Assembly: GCF_016583645.1 (NCBI RefSeq)
Contig: NZ_NRRL01000008.1
Coordinates: forward strand, 22,499 to 86,498
Direction: 5' to 3'
DNA from: Rhodovibrio sodomensis
Lineage (GTDB): Bacteria; Pseudomonadota; Alphaproteobacteria; Kiloniellales; Rhodovibrionaceae
DNA length: 64,000 bases
Positions 36,835-45,750 of the stretch are shown here, piece after piece (within the stretch, counting starts at the first letter, position 1; each line of letters opens with the position of its first letter). The translations under genes were made by a program, and so were the position numbers. A model generated the notes under the pieces. The model was given only the letters and a program-made list of their open reading frames with translations. It was not told the origin of the DNA and did no database searches.

Positions 36835-36855
36835 TGACAGGACGATTACCTGTCA
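36835..36855. promoter_or_regulatory. Inverted repeat TGACAGG-N7-CCTGTCA between DAG kinase and phosphoesterase genes
   Basis: Perfect seven-base arms with a seven-base spacer in the 163-bp divergent gap. Each arm contains the CTGTCA core of a PhoB half-site, but Pho boxes are direct repeats 11 bases apart, and here the arms are inverted. Downstream, CTGTCAC is followed 22 bases later by CTGACCG, which is a looser direct-repeat match. It is a plausible operator for either gene. Confidence 0.5.
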
Positions 36856-36951
36856 CGGGAGTTTTACCGAACTGACCGAAAGTCACAAAACACTAGATAT
36901 AGCGTCCCGCAGCATCGAAACCACCAGCCGGCAGAAAGAGGTGGCACGCAG

Positions 36952-37746
36952 ATGCACGGCACGATCGGTCCGATGCGGCGGCGATACCGGGCGGTCTTCA
37001 TCTCGGACGTGCACTTGGGCACGAAAGGCTGCAAGGCCGAGTTCCTTCTCGATTTCCTCAACTCGATCGACGCCCAGACCATCTATCTGGTGGGCGACAT
37101 CTTCGACGGCTGGCGCCTGAAGCGCTCCTGGCATTGGCCGGCGAGCCACAGCGCGGTGGTCCAGACGATCCTCAAGAAGGCGCGCAAGGGCACCCGGGTG
37201 ATCTACGTCCCCGGCAACCACGACGAGGTGCTGCGCGCCTATACCGGCCTGCACTTCTGCGACATCGAGGTGGTCCGCGAGACCGTCCACGTCGGCGCCG
37301 ACGGGACCCGCTATCTGGTGCTGCACGGCGACCAGTTCGACGGCGTGGTCAAGTACGCCAAGTGGCTCGCGCTGCTGGGCGACTGGGCCTACAACCTGAT
37401 GCTCGCGGCCAACGAGTGGTTCAACTTCGCCCGGCGCAAGCTGGGCTTCGGCTATTGGTCGCTGTCGGCCTACCTGAAGCACCGGGTCAAGAACGCGGTC
37501 CAGTTCATCGCCAATTACGAGAAGGCGGTCGCCGACGAGGCGCGCCGGAAGAACTGCGACGGCGTGATCTGCGGGCACATCCACCATGCCGAGCATCGCT
37601 GGATGGAGGGCATCGTCTACCTCAACGACGGCGACTGGGTGGAGAGCTGCACCGCGCTGATCGAGGACCTGGACGGCCGGATGGAAATCCTGAACTGGGC
37701 GGAAGCCAAGGGCGGCGTCCTGCAGATCCCGGCGCAGGCGGCCTAG
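36952..37746 (+). CDS. Calcineurin-like metallophosphoesterase, PlcP-like (UDP-2,3-diacylglucosamine diphosphatase family)
   Basis: Two-metal phosphoesterase of 264 residues. The metal motifs are complete: ISDVHLGTKG, LVGDIFDGW, VPGNHDE, VLHGDQFD and GHIHHAEH. It is annotated by family as UDP-2,3-diacylglucosamine diphosphatase-like. The same family includes PlcP, the phospholipase C that degrades phospholipids in phosphate-starved Sinorhizobium and marine alphaproteobacteria. The gene for a lipid-type glycosyltransferase follows nine bases downstream, which is the plcP-agt arrangement, and a DAG kinase is divergent. I therefore favour PlcP over a lipid A role (LpxH/LpxI), though sequence alone does not exclude the latter. 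The start has AAAGAGG about seven bases upstream. Confidence 0.85.
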   Translation: MHGTIGPMRRRYRAVFISDVHLGTKGCKAEFLLDFLNSIDAQTIYLVGDIFDGWRLKRSWHWPASHSAVVQTILKKARKGTRVIYVPGNHDEVLRAYTGLHFCDIEVVRETVHVGADGTRYLVLHGDQFDGVVKYAKWLALLGDWAYNLMLAANEWFNFARRKLGFGYWSLSAYLKHRVKNAVQFIANYEKAVADEARRKNCDGVICGHIHHAEHRWMEGIVYLNDGDWVESCTALIEDLDGRMEILNWAEAKGGVLQIPAQAA

Positions 37747-37754
37747 CGGTTCCC

Positions 37755-38756
37755 ATGCATCTCTGTCTCGTCACCGACGCCTGGTCGCCGCAGGTCAACG
37801 GCGTGGTCCGCACCCTGACGCGCATGGTCGAGGAGGCCCGGGCCAAGGGTCACACCGTGACCGTGATCCATCCCGGCTTGTTCCGGACCTGGCCGTGCCC
37901 GACCTACCCGGAGATCCGGCTCGCCCTGTTCGCCCGCCGCCGGGTGCGCGAGATGCTGGACGCGGCCCGGCCGGACGCCGTCCACATTGCGACCGAAGCC
38001 CCGCTCGGCTGGGCCGCGCGCGGGCACTGCGTCAAGCGCGGCTGGCCGTTCACCACCTCCTTCCACACCAAGTTTCCGGAGTACGTGAAGGCGCGCACGG
38101 GCCTCCCGCCCGGGCTTGGCTACGCCGTGCTGCGCAGCTTCCACAACAAGGCAGCCGGCGTGATGGTGAACACGCCCACGATGTACCGCGACCTGTCCGC
38201 CCGGGGCATCCGGAACCTGAAGATGTGGTCGCGCGGGGTCGACACGCAGATGTTCCGCCCGGGCGACAAGAGCGCGTTCGACCATCTGCCGCGGCCGGTC
38301 TTCCTCTACGTCGGCCGGGTGGCGGTGGAGAAGAACGTGCGCGATTTCCTGGAACTGGACTTGCCCGGCAGCAAGGCCGTGGTGGGCGACGGACCGATGC
38401 TGCAGACGCTGCGCCAGCGCCACCCCGACGTCGCCTTCACCGGCGCCAAGCACGGCGCGGAGCTGGCGCACCATTACGCCGGCGGCGACGTGTTCGTGTT
38501 TCCCAGCCGCACCGACACCTACGGCCTGGTGATGCTGGAAGCGCTCGCCAGCGGCCTGCCGGTGGCGGCCTATCCGGTGCCGGGACCGAACGACGTGATC
38601 AACGGCCACGACATCGGCGTGCTGGACGAGGATCTGGGCCGGGCGGCGCGCGCCGCCGCCGAGATCCCGAGCGAGCGCTGCCGGAATTTCGCGCTGGACT
38701 ATTCCTGGACCCGCAGCGCCGAGCAATTCCTGGACAATCTGGCCCCCATCGGCTAG
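37755..38756 (+). CDS. Group 1 glycosyltransferase (GT4 family), Agt-like
   Basis: GT-B glycosyltransferase of 333 residues. The N-terminal acceptor half begins MHLCLVTDAWSPQVNGVVRTL, the typical start of GDP-mannose/glycolipid GT4 enzymes, and includes HIATEAPLGWAAR and FTTSFHTKFPEYV. The C-terminal donor half carries FLYVGRVAVEKNVRDFL and the DVFVFPSRTDTYGLVMLEALASGLPV motif. It starts nine bases after the phosphoesterase, so the two are surely co-transcribed. In the PlcP-Agt module this enzyme puts a sugar on diacylglycerol to make glycolipids in place of phospholipids. The sugar donor is not known here. Confidence 0.88.
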   Translation: MHLCLVTDAWSPQVNGVVRTLTRMVEEARAKGHTVTVIHPGLFRTWPCPTYPEIRLALFARRRVREMLDAARPDAVHIATEAPLGWAARGHCVKRGWPFTTSFHTKFPEYVKARTGLPPGLGYAVLRSFHNKAAGVMVNTPTMYRDLSARGIRNLKMWSRGVDTQMFRPGDKSAFDHLPRPVFLYVGRVAVEKNVRDFLELDLPGSKAVVGDGPMLQTLRQRHPDVAFTGAKHGAELAHHYAGGDVFVFPSRTDTYGLVMLEALASGLPVAAYPVPGPNDVINGHDIGVLDEDLGRAARAAAEIPSERCRNFALDYSWTRSAEQFLDNLAPIG

Positions 38757-38913
38757 AGCGCGGGCGCCGTCGTCGGCCCCCGCGCGGTCAGCCGGAAGGC
38801 GTGTACGTTGCGCGACGCCGGCGGCTGCGGACCCGCCCGCGTGGTCAGCCCACGCGGGCCCGTGCTATCGTACGCGCGCACGCCCGCGAATTCCGGACAG
38901 CTGATCCAGCGCT

Positions 38914-40809
38914 TTGGCCGATTCCACCCTTTCCAGCCTGCCCATCGACGACCGGACCGTCACGCTGGTCAGCCGGCTGGTGCGCACCTATCTGCGCCCG
39001 CACCTGGGTCGGCTGATCGCCGCGATCGCCTGCATGGTGGTGGCCGCCGGCACGACGGCTGCGTTCACCCAGCTGATGAAGCCGATCATCCAGGAAATCT
39101 TCGTCAACAAGAACCCGGCCATGCTCTGGCCGATCGCGTTCATGACGCTGCTGGTGTTCCTGGCGCGCGGGCTCGCCAGCTACGGCCAGGCGGTGCTGAT
39201 GAGCCACATCGGCCTCGCCATCATGGCCCGCATCCAGACCGAGATGTTCCATCGGCTGATGCACACCGAGCTCGGCTTCTTCAACAGCAATTCGCCGGGC
39301 CAGCTGGTGTCGCGCTTCGTCAACGACGTGCAGATGATGCGCAATTCCGTGGCGGAGACGCTGACCGGGCTGGGCAAGCACGCGCTGACCCTGGTCGCGC
39401 TGGTCGGCGTGATGTTCTACGAGGACTGGCTGCTCGCCACCGTCGCGTTCATCGCCTTTCCGACGGCGGTGCTGCCGATCGTCCGGATCGGCAAGAAGAT
39501 GCGCAAGGTCTCCGGGCGCACACAGCAGCATCTGGGCGATCTGACCACGACCCTGGACGAGGCGTTCCAGGGCATGCGCTCGGTCAAGGCCTACGGCATG
39601 GAGGAGCGCGAGACCGAGCGCGCCGAATCCTCGATCGGCCGGGTGTTCAAACTGATGCTGAAGGCCGCCCGGGTGCAGAACGTGCTGACCCCGGTGATGG
39701 AGGTGCTGGGCGGGCTGGCGATCGTCGCGGTGCTGATCTACGGCGGCAATCAGGTCATCTCCGGGGAAAAGCAGGCGGGCGCTTTCTTCGCGTTCATCAC
39801 CGCCCTGCTGCTCGCCTACGAGCCGCTGAAGCGGCTGGCCAAGCTGAACAACCAGCTGCAGCGCGGCCTGGCCGCCGCGCAGCGGGTGTTCTCCCTGATC
39901 GACCGGCAGCCCACGCTGCAGGAAAGGCCGGATGCCCGGCCCCTCCGGCTGACCGCCGGCGAGGTCGAGCTGGACGACGTTTCCTTCCGCTACGCCAACA
40001 CCGAGGAGAAGGCGCTGCACGGGGTGCGGCTGCGCGCGCCCGCGGGCAAGACCTGCGCCCTGGTCGGCGCCTCGGGCGCGGGCAAGTCGACGGTGTTCAA
40101 CCTGATCCCGCGGTTCTACGACGTCGAGGACGGCGCGGTCCGGATCGACGGGCAGGACGTCCGCGACCTGACGGTGGCCTCGCTGCGCAGCCAGCTCGCC
40201 GTGGTCAGCCAGGAAGTCATGCTGTTCGACGCCACGGTGCGCGAGAACATCGCCTACGGCCGCCCCGACGCCAGCGAGCGGGACGTCGTTCAGGCCGCCG
40301 AGGCGAGCGGGGCGGCGGACTTCATCGCCGCACTGCCGGACGGCTACGACACCCATGTCGGCCCGCGCGGGGCGCGCCTGTCCGGCGGTCAGCGCCAGCG
40401 CGTCGCGATCGCCCGGGCGATGCTGAAGGACGCACCGATCCTGCTGCTGGACGAGGCGACCAGCGCGCTCGACACCGAAAGCGAGCGCAAGGTCCAGAAC
40501 GCGCTCGCCACGCTGATGCGCGGGCGCACGGCGATCGTGATCGCCCACCGCCTGTCGACCGTGCGCGACGCCGAGGTGATCTACGTCCTGGACAAGGGCC
40601 GCGTCGTCGAGAGCGGCGACCACAACGAACTGCTCGCCAAGCGCGGCGCTTACGCCCGCCTCTACGCCATGCAGTTCGCCACCGACGGCAGCTCCGGCGC
40701 GGGCGGCGCCGCGGCCGAGACCGCCGCCGACGAGACCGCCGCCGACGAGACCGCTGAGCAGGAGAGCGACCCGGCGGCCGCCCCGACCAACAAGACGGCG
40801 AGCGCGTAG
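38914..40809 (+). CDS. msbA: MsbA-type ABC transporter, permease/ATPase fusion
   Basis: Half-transporter of 631 residues, six hydrophobic helices up to about residue 320 and then a nucleotide-binding domain. Walker A is GASGAGKS near residue 388, the signature LSGGQRQRV near 490, Walker B ILLLDEATS, H-loop IAHRLST. MsbA flips lipid A-core across the inner membrane, and the four genes downstream complete a lipid A block, which supports the call. It starts with TTG at 38914 (MADSTLS) without a strong ribosome site. The C-terminal tail (AAETAADETAADETAEQES) is acidic and repetitive. Confidence 0.9.
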   Translation: MADSTLSSLPIDDRTVTLVSRLVRTYLRPHLGRLIAAIACMVVAAGTTAAFTQLMKPIIQEIFVNKNPAMLWPIAFMTLLVFLARGLASYGQAVLMSHIGLAIMARIQTEMFHRLMHTELGFFNSNSPGQLVSRFVNDVQMMRNSVAETLTGLGKHALTLVALVGVMFYEDWLLATVAFIAFPTAVLPIVRIGKKMRKVSGRTQQHLGDLTTTLDEAFQGMRSVKAYGMEERETERAESSIGRVFKLMLKAARVQNVLTPVMEVLGGLAIVAVLIYGGNQVISGEKQAGAFFAFITALLLAYEPLKRLAKLNNQLQRGLAAAQRVFSLIDRQPTLQERPDARPLRLTAGEVELDDVSFRYANTEEKALHGVRLRAPAGKTCALVGASGAGKSTVFNLIPRFYDVEDGAVRIDGQDVRDLTVASLRSQLAVVSQEVMLFDATVRENIAYGRPDASERDVVQAAEASGAADFIAALPDGYDTHVGPRGARLSGGQRQRVAIARAMLKDAPILLLDEATSALDTESERKVQNALATLMRGRTAIVIAHRLSTVRDAEVIYVLDKGRVVESGDHNELLAKRGAYARLYAMQFATDGSSGAGGAAAETAADETAADETAEQESDPAAAPTNKTASA

Positions 40810-40816
40810 AGGCGAC

Positions 40817-41602
40817 ATGCGGCTGACCAAACGGCTGCTCGACGCGCCCGCGACCCGCCGGACCCTGGCGTTCCTCAGCTTCCTTTACGTCCGGCTGGTC
40901 GAGCGCACCACCCGGTTCGAGATCGACGACAGCCGGCTGCGCGCCCTGGACGCGGACGGCCAGGGCGGGATCGCGACCTTCTGGCATGGCCGGATGATGC
41001 TGCTGCACCGGGCCTGGACGCCGCGGCCGCGCCGGTTTCACATGATGATCTCGAACCACCGCGACGGCGCCCTGATCTCCGAGGCGATCCGTCACATGCG
41101 GGTCGAGACGGTCGGCGCGGACAAGCGCACCGGCGGGCTGAATGCGATCCGGCAAGCGACCAAGCTGGTCCGGCAGGGCGAGTGGATCGGGATCACCCCG
41201 GACGGTCCCAAGGGCCCGCGGATGCATGCCCGCGGCGGCGCGATCAAGCTGGCGCAGCTGACCGGCCGGCCGATCCTGCCGGTGTCGATCGGGGCGTCGA
41301 AGGTGCGCTTTCTGGGCAGCTGGGACCGATTCATGCTGGCGTTCCCGTTCGGCCGGGCGGAAATCCGGTACGGCGCGCCGGTGCACGTCCCGCGCCACGC
41401 GGATGGCGCGACCCTGGAGCGCTGCCGCCGACAGCTGGAATCGGAGATGAACCGCCTGACCCGGGAGCTCGACGTCGCCTTCGGCCACCCGCCGATCGCC
41501 CCCGAGCCCGGCCCCGCGCCGGAGCGGCTCGACAGCGCTGGGCCGCAGGCCCGGCCCGGCGCCGGCGACAGCGCGCCCAAGCACCGGGTGGCCCGGTCAT
41601 GA
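40817..41602 (+). CDS. DUF374 lysophospholipid acyltransferase-family protein
   Basis: Protein of 261 residues in the DUF374 acyltransferase-like family, commonly found just before waaA in alphaproteobacteria. Segments include IATFWHGRMMLLHRAW and MISNHRDGALISEAIRHM, where the HRD replaces the more usual HxxxxD catalytic pair, then GWITPDGPKGPRMHARGG-like text (here GITPDGPKGPRMHARGG). The exact substrate is unknown; a role in lipid A acylation or modification is inferred from place. It starts seven bases after msbA and overlaps waaA by ATGA. The last 40 residues are Pro/Ala-rich and variable. Confidence 0.9.
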   Translation: MRLTKRLLDAPATRRTLAFLSFLYVRLVERTTRFEIDDSRLRALDADGQGGIATFWHGRMMLLHRAWTPRPRRFHMMISNHRDGALISEAIRHMRVETVGADKRTGGLNAIRQATKLVRQGEWIGITPDGPKGPRMHARGGAIKLAQLTGRPILPVSIGASKVRFLGSWDRFMLAFPFGRAEIRYGAPVHVPRHADGATLERCRRQLESEMNRLTRELDVAFGHPPIAPEPGPAPERLDSAGPQARPGAGDSAPKHRVARS

Positions 41603-42963
41603 GCGCCTATTCCCTGTACCGCGTGATCACCTTCCTGGCCGGCCCGGCGCTGCGTGTCTATCTGCACCGCAGGGTAACGCGCGGGAAGGAGGAGAAGGGC
41701 CGCCTGCGCGAGCGCTTCGGCGTCGCGTCCCAGCCGCGCCCGGACGGCCCGCTGGTGTGGCTGCACGCCGCCAGCGTCGGCGAATCGCTGTCGCTGCTGC
41801 CGCTGGTGGAAGCCCTGCGCACGCGCGAACCCGCGCTCACCGTCCTGGTCACCAGCGGCACCGTGACCTCGGCCCGGCTGCTGCAGACCCGCCTGCCCGC
41901 CGGGGTGATCCACCAGTACAACCCGATCGACCGCGCGGCCTGGGTGCGCCGCTTCCTCGACCACTGGCGACCGGACCTCGCGCTCTACGTGGAAAGCGAG
42001 CTGTGGCCCAACCTGCTCGGCATGACCCAGGCGCGCGGCATCCCGACCGGGCTGCTGAACGCCCGGATGTCGGAAACCAGCTTCCGCAACTGGCGCCGCA
42101 TGCCCGCGTTCATCCACCGGCTGATGGCGGGCTTCCGCTTCTGCCTGGCGCAGAACCCGACCCAGGCCGAACGGATGGCGGACCTGGGCGCGCGCAACCC
42201 GCGGCCGCTCGGCAACCTGAAATGCGCCGCCAAGCCGCTGGCGGTCGACCCGGACGCGCTGGCGCAGCTGCGCGCGGCGACCGCGGGCCGCCCCTGCTGG
42301 CTCGCCGCCAGCACGCACGACGGCGAGGAGGCGGCCGCCGCCCAGGTGCACGGCGCCCTGGGCGCGCGCCATCCGGGTCTGCTGACCGTCGTCGCGCCGC
42401 GCCACCCCGAGCGCGCGGGCGAGGTCGTGCGGCTGCTGCGCCAGCGCGGCCTGCGGGTGGCCCAGCGCAGCCGCGACGGTCTGGCGAGCCTGGACGCCGA
42501 GACCGACGTCTACCTGGTCGATACGCTGGGCGAGCTGGGCCTGTTCTACAGCCTGTGCCCGGTCGCGTTCGTCGGCGGGTCGCTCGGCCAGGTCGGCGGG
42601 CACAATCCGATCGAACCGGCCCGGCTGGGCTGCGCGGTCGTCCACGGGCCGGACATGCGCGCCTTTTCCGAGGTCGCGGAGGACCTGAGCGAACCCGGCG
42701 GCAGCTGGCAGGTCGCCGACGCCGACGGCCTGATCCGCGCGGTCGACCGCTTGCTGTCGGAACCGGACACGCGCGCCAACCAGACCGCCGCCGCCCGCGC
42801 GGTCGCGGAAGCGCAGGCCGGCGTGCTGGACGCGGTGCTGAACGAACTGGACCCCTACCTCGCCCCGCTGCGCCCCGCCGGCGGCAAACCGGCCGGCCGG
42901 CCGCTGGCCGGCGCGCCCGTGTCCGCCGGCCCCCCGACCGCGGACCGGACCGCGGCAAGCTGA
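41599..42963 (+). CDS. waaA: 3-deoxy-D-manno-octulosonic acid (Kdo) transferase
   Basis: Kdo transferase of 454 residues that adds Kdo to lipid IVA at the inner membrane. Family segments are the N-terminal helix and RERFG, VWLHAASVGESLSLLPLVEAL near residue 52, VESELWPNLLGMTQARGIP near 133, and FVGGSLGQVGGHNPIEPARLGCAVVHGP near 330. The ATG overlaps the stop of the preceding gene (ATGA). The length is slightly long because of a Pro/Ala-rich tail. lpxK follows after 17 bases. Confidence 0.95.
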   Translation: MSAYSLYRVITFLAGPALRVYLHRRVTRGKEEKGRLRERFGVASQPRPDGPLVWLHAASVGESLSLLPLVEALRTREPALTVLVTSGTVTSARLLQTRLPAGVIHQYNPIDRAAWVRRFLDHWRPDLALYVESELWPNLLGMTQARGIPTGLLNARMSETSFRNWRRMPAFIHRLMAGFRFCLAQNPTQAERMADLGARNPRPLGNLKCAAKPLAVDPDALAQLRAATAGRPCWLAASTHDGEEAAAAQVHGALGARHPGLLTVVAPRHPERAGEVVRLLRQRGLRVAQRSRDGLASLDAETDVYLVDTLGELGLFYSLCPVAFVGGSLGQVGGHNPIEPARLGCAVVHGPDMRAFSEVAEDLSEPGGSWQVADADGLIRAVDRLLSEPDTRANQTAAARAVAEAQAGVLDAVLNELDPYLAPLRPAGGKPAGRPLAGAPVSAGPPTADRTAAS

Positions 42964-42980
42964 ACGGGCCTTCGACCGCC

Positions 42981-43967
42981 ATGCGCGAACCCAGCTTCTG
43001 GTATCACGACGGCGCTGCCGCGCGGCTGCTGAGCCCGCTCAGCGCGCTTTACGACGCGCTCGGCCGCCGGCGCGCGGCCGGGCTCACGCCGTTCAGCTGC
43101 GGCGTGCCGGTGATCTGCTTGGGCAACGCGACCTCCGGGGGCACCGGCAAGACGCCGGTGGTGATCGACCTGGCCCGCCGGCTGCAGATGCGGGGTGTGC
43201 TGGTGCACCTGCTGAGCCGCGGCTACAAGGGCCGCGAGACCGGGCCGCACCCGGTCAACCCGATGGCCGACGACGCCGCGCGGGTCGGCGACGAGCCGCT
43301 GCTGCTGGCGCGCGCCGCGCCGACCTGGGTGGCGCGCGACCGGGCGGCCGGCGCGCGCGCCGCGGTGGCGGCGGGCGCGCAGGCGATCCTGATGGACGAC
43401 GGATTGCAGAACCCCGCGCTGAAACGCGACCTGAACGTCCTGGTGGTCGACGGCGCGCGCGGCTTCGGCAATCGGCGGGTGATCCCGGCCGGCCCGCTGC
43501 GCGCGCGCCTGGACCGCACGCTCGAGCAGGTGCACGCGGCCGTGGTGATCGGCCCCGACCGCGCGGGGGTCGCCGACCGGCTGCCGGCGGGCCTGGCGCT
43601 GGCGCGCGCCGAGGTCGCGGTCGATCCGGTCACGCGCACCCGCCTGAGCGGCGTGCGCGTGTTCGCCTTCTGCGGCATCGGCCGGCCGGACAAGTTCTAC
43701 GCCACGCTGCGCGACATCGGCGCGGAGGTCGCGGCGACCCGCAGCTTCGCCGACCACCACCGCTACCGGCCGAGCGAGCTTACCGGCGTGCTCGAGCTGG
43801 CCCGGCGCGGCGGCCTGACCCCGGTGACGACGGAAAAGGACGCCGCCCGCCTGCCCGCCTGGGCGCAGGCGCGGGTGGAGGTCGTGCCGATCGGGCTCGC
43901 CTGGACCGGCGACGGCAGGCTGGACAGCCTGCTGCATCGGGCCGTGCCGGCCGCGGGGGCGGCATGA
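42981..43967 (+). CDS. lpxK: Tetraacyldisaccharide 4'-kinase
   Basis: Lipid A kinase of 328 residues; it phosphorylates the 4' position of the tetraacyldisaccharide to give lipid IVA. The P-loop is CLGNATSGGTGKTPVV near residue 46. LLSRGYKGRE, ILMDDGLQNP and CGIGRPDKFYATL are the usual later motifs. The start at 42981 is the first ATG with a family-like N-terminus (MREPSFWYHDG). The next gene overlaps its stop by four bases. Confidence 0.96.
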   Translation: MREPSFWYHDGAAARLLSPLSALYDALGRRRAAGLTPFSCGVPVICLGNATSGGTGKTPVVIDLARRLQMRGVLVHLLSRGYKGRETGPHPVNPMADDAARVGDEPLLLARAAPTWVARDRAAGARAAVAAGAQAILMDDGLQNPALKRDLNVLVVDGARGFGNRRVIPAGPLRARLDRTLEQVHAAVVIGPDRAGVADRLPAGLALARAEVAVDPVTRTRLSGVRVFAFCGIGRPDKFYATLRDIGAEVAATRSFADHHRYRPSELTGVLELARRGGLTPVTTEKDAARLPAWAQARVEVVPIGLAWTGDGRLDSLLHRAVPAAGAA

Positions 43968-44920
43968 GCGCGTCGACCGGACACGCCGACCGCCGGCCGC
44001 GCGACCATCGCGGCCCGGGCAAGCGCGCCGGCCCGGGCAAGACGCTGCGCTGGCTCGCGGAGGCGGCGGCGACCTGGCTGTGGCTGCGCGCGATGGGCGC
44101 GCTGTCGCCCGACCGGGCGTCCGACCTGGGCGGCTGGCTGGGGCGCACGGTCGGCCCGCGCTTGGCGGTCGACCGCACCGCGCGCGCCAACGTCCGCCTC
44201 GCCTTCCCCGACCTGCCCGAGCCGCGGGTGCGCGAGATCGTGCGCGCGTCCTGGGACAACCTGGGCCGGACGGCGGCGGAGTACGCCCACCTCGCGGCCA
44301 TCATGGACCCCGCGAGCGGCCGGGTGACCTACAGCGGCCACGAACGCCTGCAGCCCGCCGTCGACGGCCGGCAGGCGATGATCTGCTGGTCCGGCCACTT
44401 CGCCAACTGGGAGGTGCTGGGCTGTGCCGCCGCCCAGCTCGCCCCGCGCTCGGTCGCGATCGTGCGCGACCCCAACAACCCCTACGTCGCCCGGCTGGTC
44501 GAGCGCGCCCGGTCGGTCGCCGGCGGCGAGCGGGTCAACAAGGGCCGCGAGGCCAGCCGGCGGATGATGGCGGCGGTGCGCGACAAGGCGCTGCTCGCCG
44601 TGCTGCTCGACCAGCGCCTGTCCGACGGGATCGACGCGACGCTGTTCGGCCAGCCGGCGAAAAGCCCGTCGGGCGCGGCCGTCCTGGCGGTGCGCCGGCA
44701 GATCCCGCTCTACCCCGTGCGGATCGAACGCGCCGGCCCGGCCCGCTTCCGCGTCAACGTCGAGGACCCACTGGCGCCGCCGCAGGACGCCGACCGCGAC
44801 ACCTGCACCCGCCAGCTGGTCGCCGCCTGCAACGCCCGCCTGGAAACCTGGATCCAAGCCCGCCCCGGCGAATGGCTCTGGCAGCACCGCCGGTTCGAGA
44901 AGCCGGCGTATATGGGGTAG
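43964..44920 (+). CDS. LpxL/HtrB-type lipid A acyltransferase
   Basis: Acyltransferase-family protein of 318 residues that adds a secondary acyl chain to Kdo-lipid A. A hydrophobic anchor region lies near residues 25-55. The active-site pattern appears as CWSGHFANWEVLG, where the HxxxxD motif is replaced by HFANWE as is usual in this family. Later segments are VNKGREASRRMMAAVRDKALLAVLLDQRLSDGI and YPVRIERAGPARFRV. It is the last gene of the lipid A block and overlaps lpxK by ATGA. Confidence 0.93.
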   Translation: MSASTGHADRRPRDHRGPGKRAGPGKTLRWLAEAAATWLWLRAMGALSPDRASDLGGWLGRTVGPRLAVDRTARANVRLAFPDLPEPRVREIVRASWDNLGRTAAEYAHLAAIMDPASGRVTYSGHERLQPAVDGRQAMICWSGHFANWEVLGCAAAQLAPRSVAIVRDPNNPYVARLVERARSVAGGERVNKGREASRRMMAAVRDKALLAVLLDQRLSDGIDATLFGQPAKSPSGAAVLAVRRQIPLYPVRIERAGPARFRVNVEDPLAPPQDADRDTCTRQLVAACNARLETWIQARPGEWLWQHRRFEKPAYMG

Positions 44921-45019
44921 GTGCGCGAACGCGCGCTGACGCCAATCCGCGGCGGCGATCCGTGGTGAGGGGTCCCGGTCACGTTTTACGAGCTTGGTAG
45001 TTGCCCCGGACGGCCCGCC

Positions 45020-45044
45020 TATATACTTTCCAAGAGTTCGGAAA
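45020..45044 (+). promoter_or_regulatory. Candidate promoter and operator of the toxin-antitoxin pair
   Basis: A TATATACT -10-like stretch starts at 45020. Directly after it lies the inverted repeat TTTCC-N8-GGAAA at 45027-45044. TTGCCC at 45001 could be a poor -35 with short spacing. The dyad overlaps the expected transcription start, as in autorepressed toxin-antitoxin operons. It is 20 bp before the antitoxin ATG. Confidence 0.45.
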
Positions 45045-45063
45045 CATTTTTAGGGGCCTGGCT

Positions 45064-45750
45064 ATGGGCGAACAGGTGGAGATGCTCAGCTCGCACGAGG
45101 CCGCGTACCTGGCTGGCGTGAACGAGCGCGAGATCCACAGAGCGATCGACGAGGACCTCGTACCTAAGGATCTGGTGCGTTTAAATGGCGGCCGACGGGC
45201 GTTCACACCGGCTGCGTCTGTCATGATCGCTTTCTACGTCGATCATAAGGACAGGCTGACGGGTAAGGAGCGCCGGCGCGTGATCGACAACGTCGCGCAC
45301 CGGGTGAGTACCGAACTGCTCGATGCGAACCTGTCGATGGATCCGTCGACCAGTTCGCTTACCGATCTCTCAGTCGAGGACCCGGACAACAACCTGAAGC
45401 TTGTCGGGCCGTACATCGATCGGGTGCGCGGGCGTCTCGACCGCCTCAAAAAGGCGCGAGACCTTGTGCACAGCAGCTCGGAGATTCTCAGCGGGACGCC
45501 CGTCATCCGGGGAACGCGGGTCCCGGTGCACTCGGTCGCCGGGACTTACGGCGATGAGGGGGCAGAGGGGGCGCTCAAGGCGTATCCGAATCTCGATAAA
45601 GACACGGTCGAACTCGCGAAGCTCTACGCCGACACGCATCCACCCCGCGGACGTCCGAAGGCGCATTCGGTTCCCGAGGGAGCTACGGTCGTACGAACCC
45701 GGCGCCGCAAACGCAGTGACGGAAAATCGGGGGCCGCCGGGCTCGCCTGA
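45064..45750 (+). CDS. DUF433 antitoxin with N-terminal DNA-binding domain
   Basis: Protein of 228 residues. An N-terminal MerR/HTH-like region lies at about residues 7-60: SSHEAAYLAGVNEREIHRAID is a helix-turn-helix pattern, followed by LVRLNGGRRAFTP. The DUF433 domain is at about 135-195: SSEILSGTPVIRGTRVPVHSV, then a helix run and LAKLYADTHPPRGRP. DUF433 proteins are antitoxins of PIN-like DUF5615 toxins, and that gene follows with a one-base overlap (TGATG). The basic tail TRRRKRSDGK is unusual. AGGGG lies about eight bases before the ATG at 45064. Base composition is lower in GC than the neighbours, which suggests transfer. Confidence 0.85.
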   Translation: MGEQVEMLSSHEAAYLAGVNEREIHRAIDEDLVPKDLVRLNGGRRAFTPAASVMIAFYVDHKDRLTGKERRRVIDNVAHRVSTELLDANLSMDPSTSSLTDLSVEDPDNNLKLVGPYIDRVRGRLDRLKKARDLVHSSSEILSGTPVIRGTRVPVHSVAGTYGDEGAEGALKAYPNLDKDTVELAKLYADTHPPRGRPKAHSVPEGATVVRTRRRKRSDGKSGAAGLA

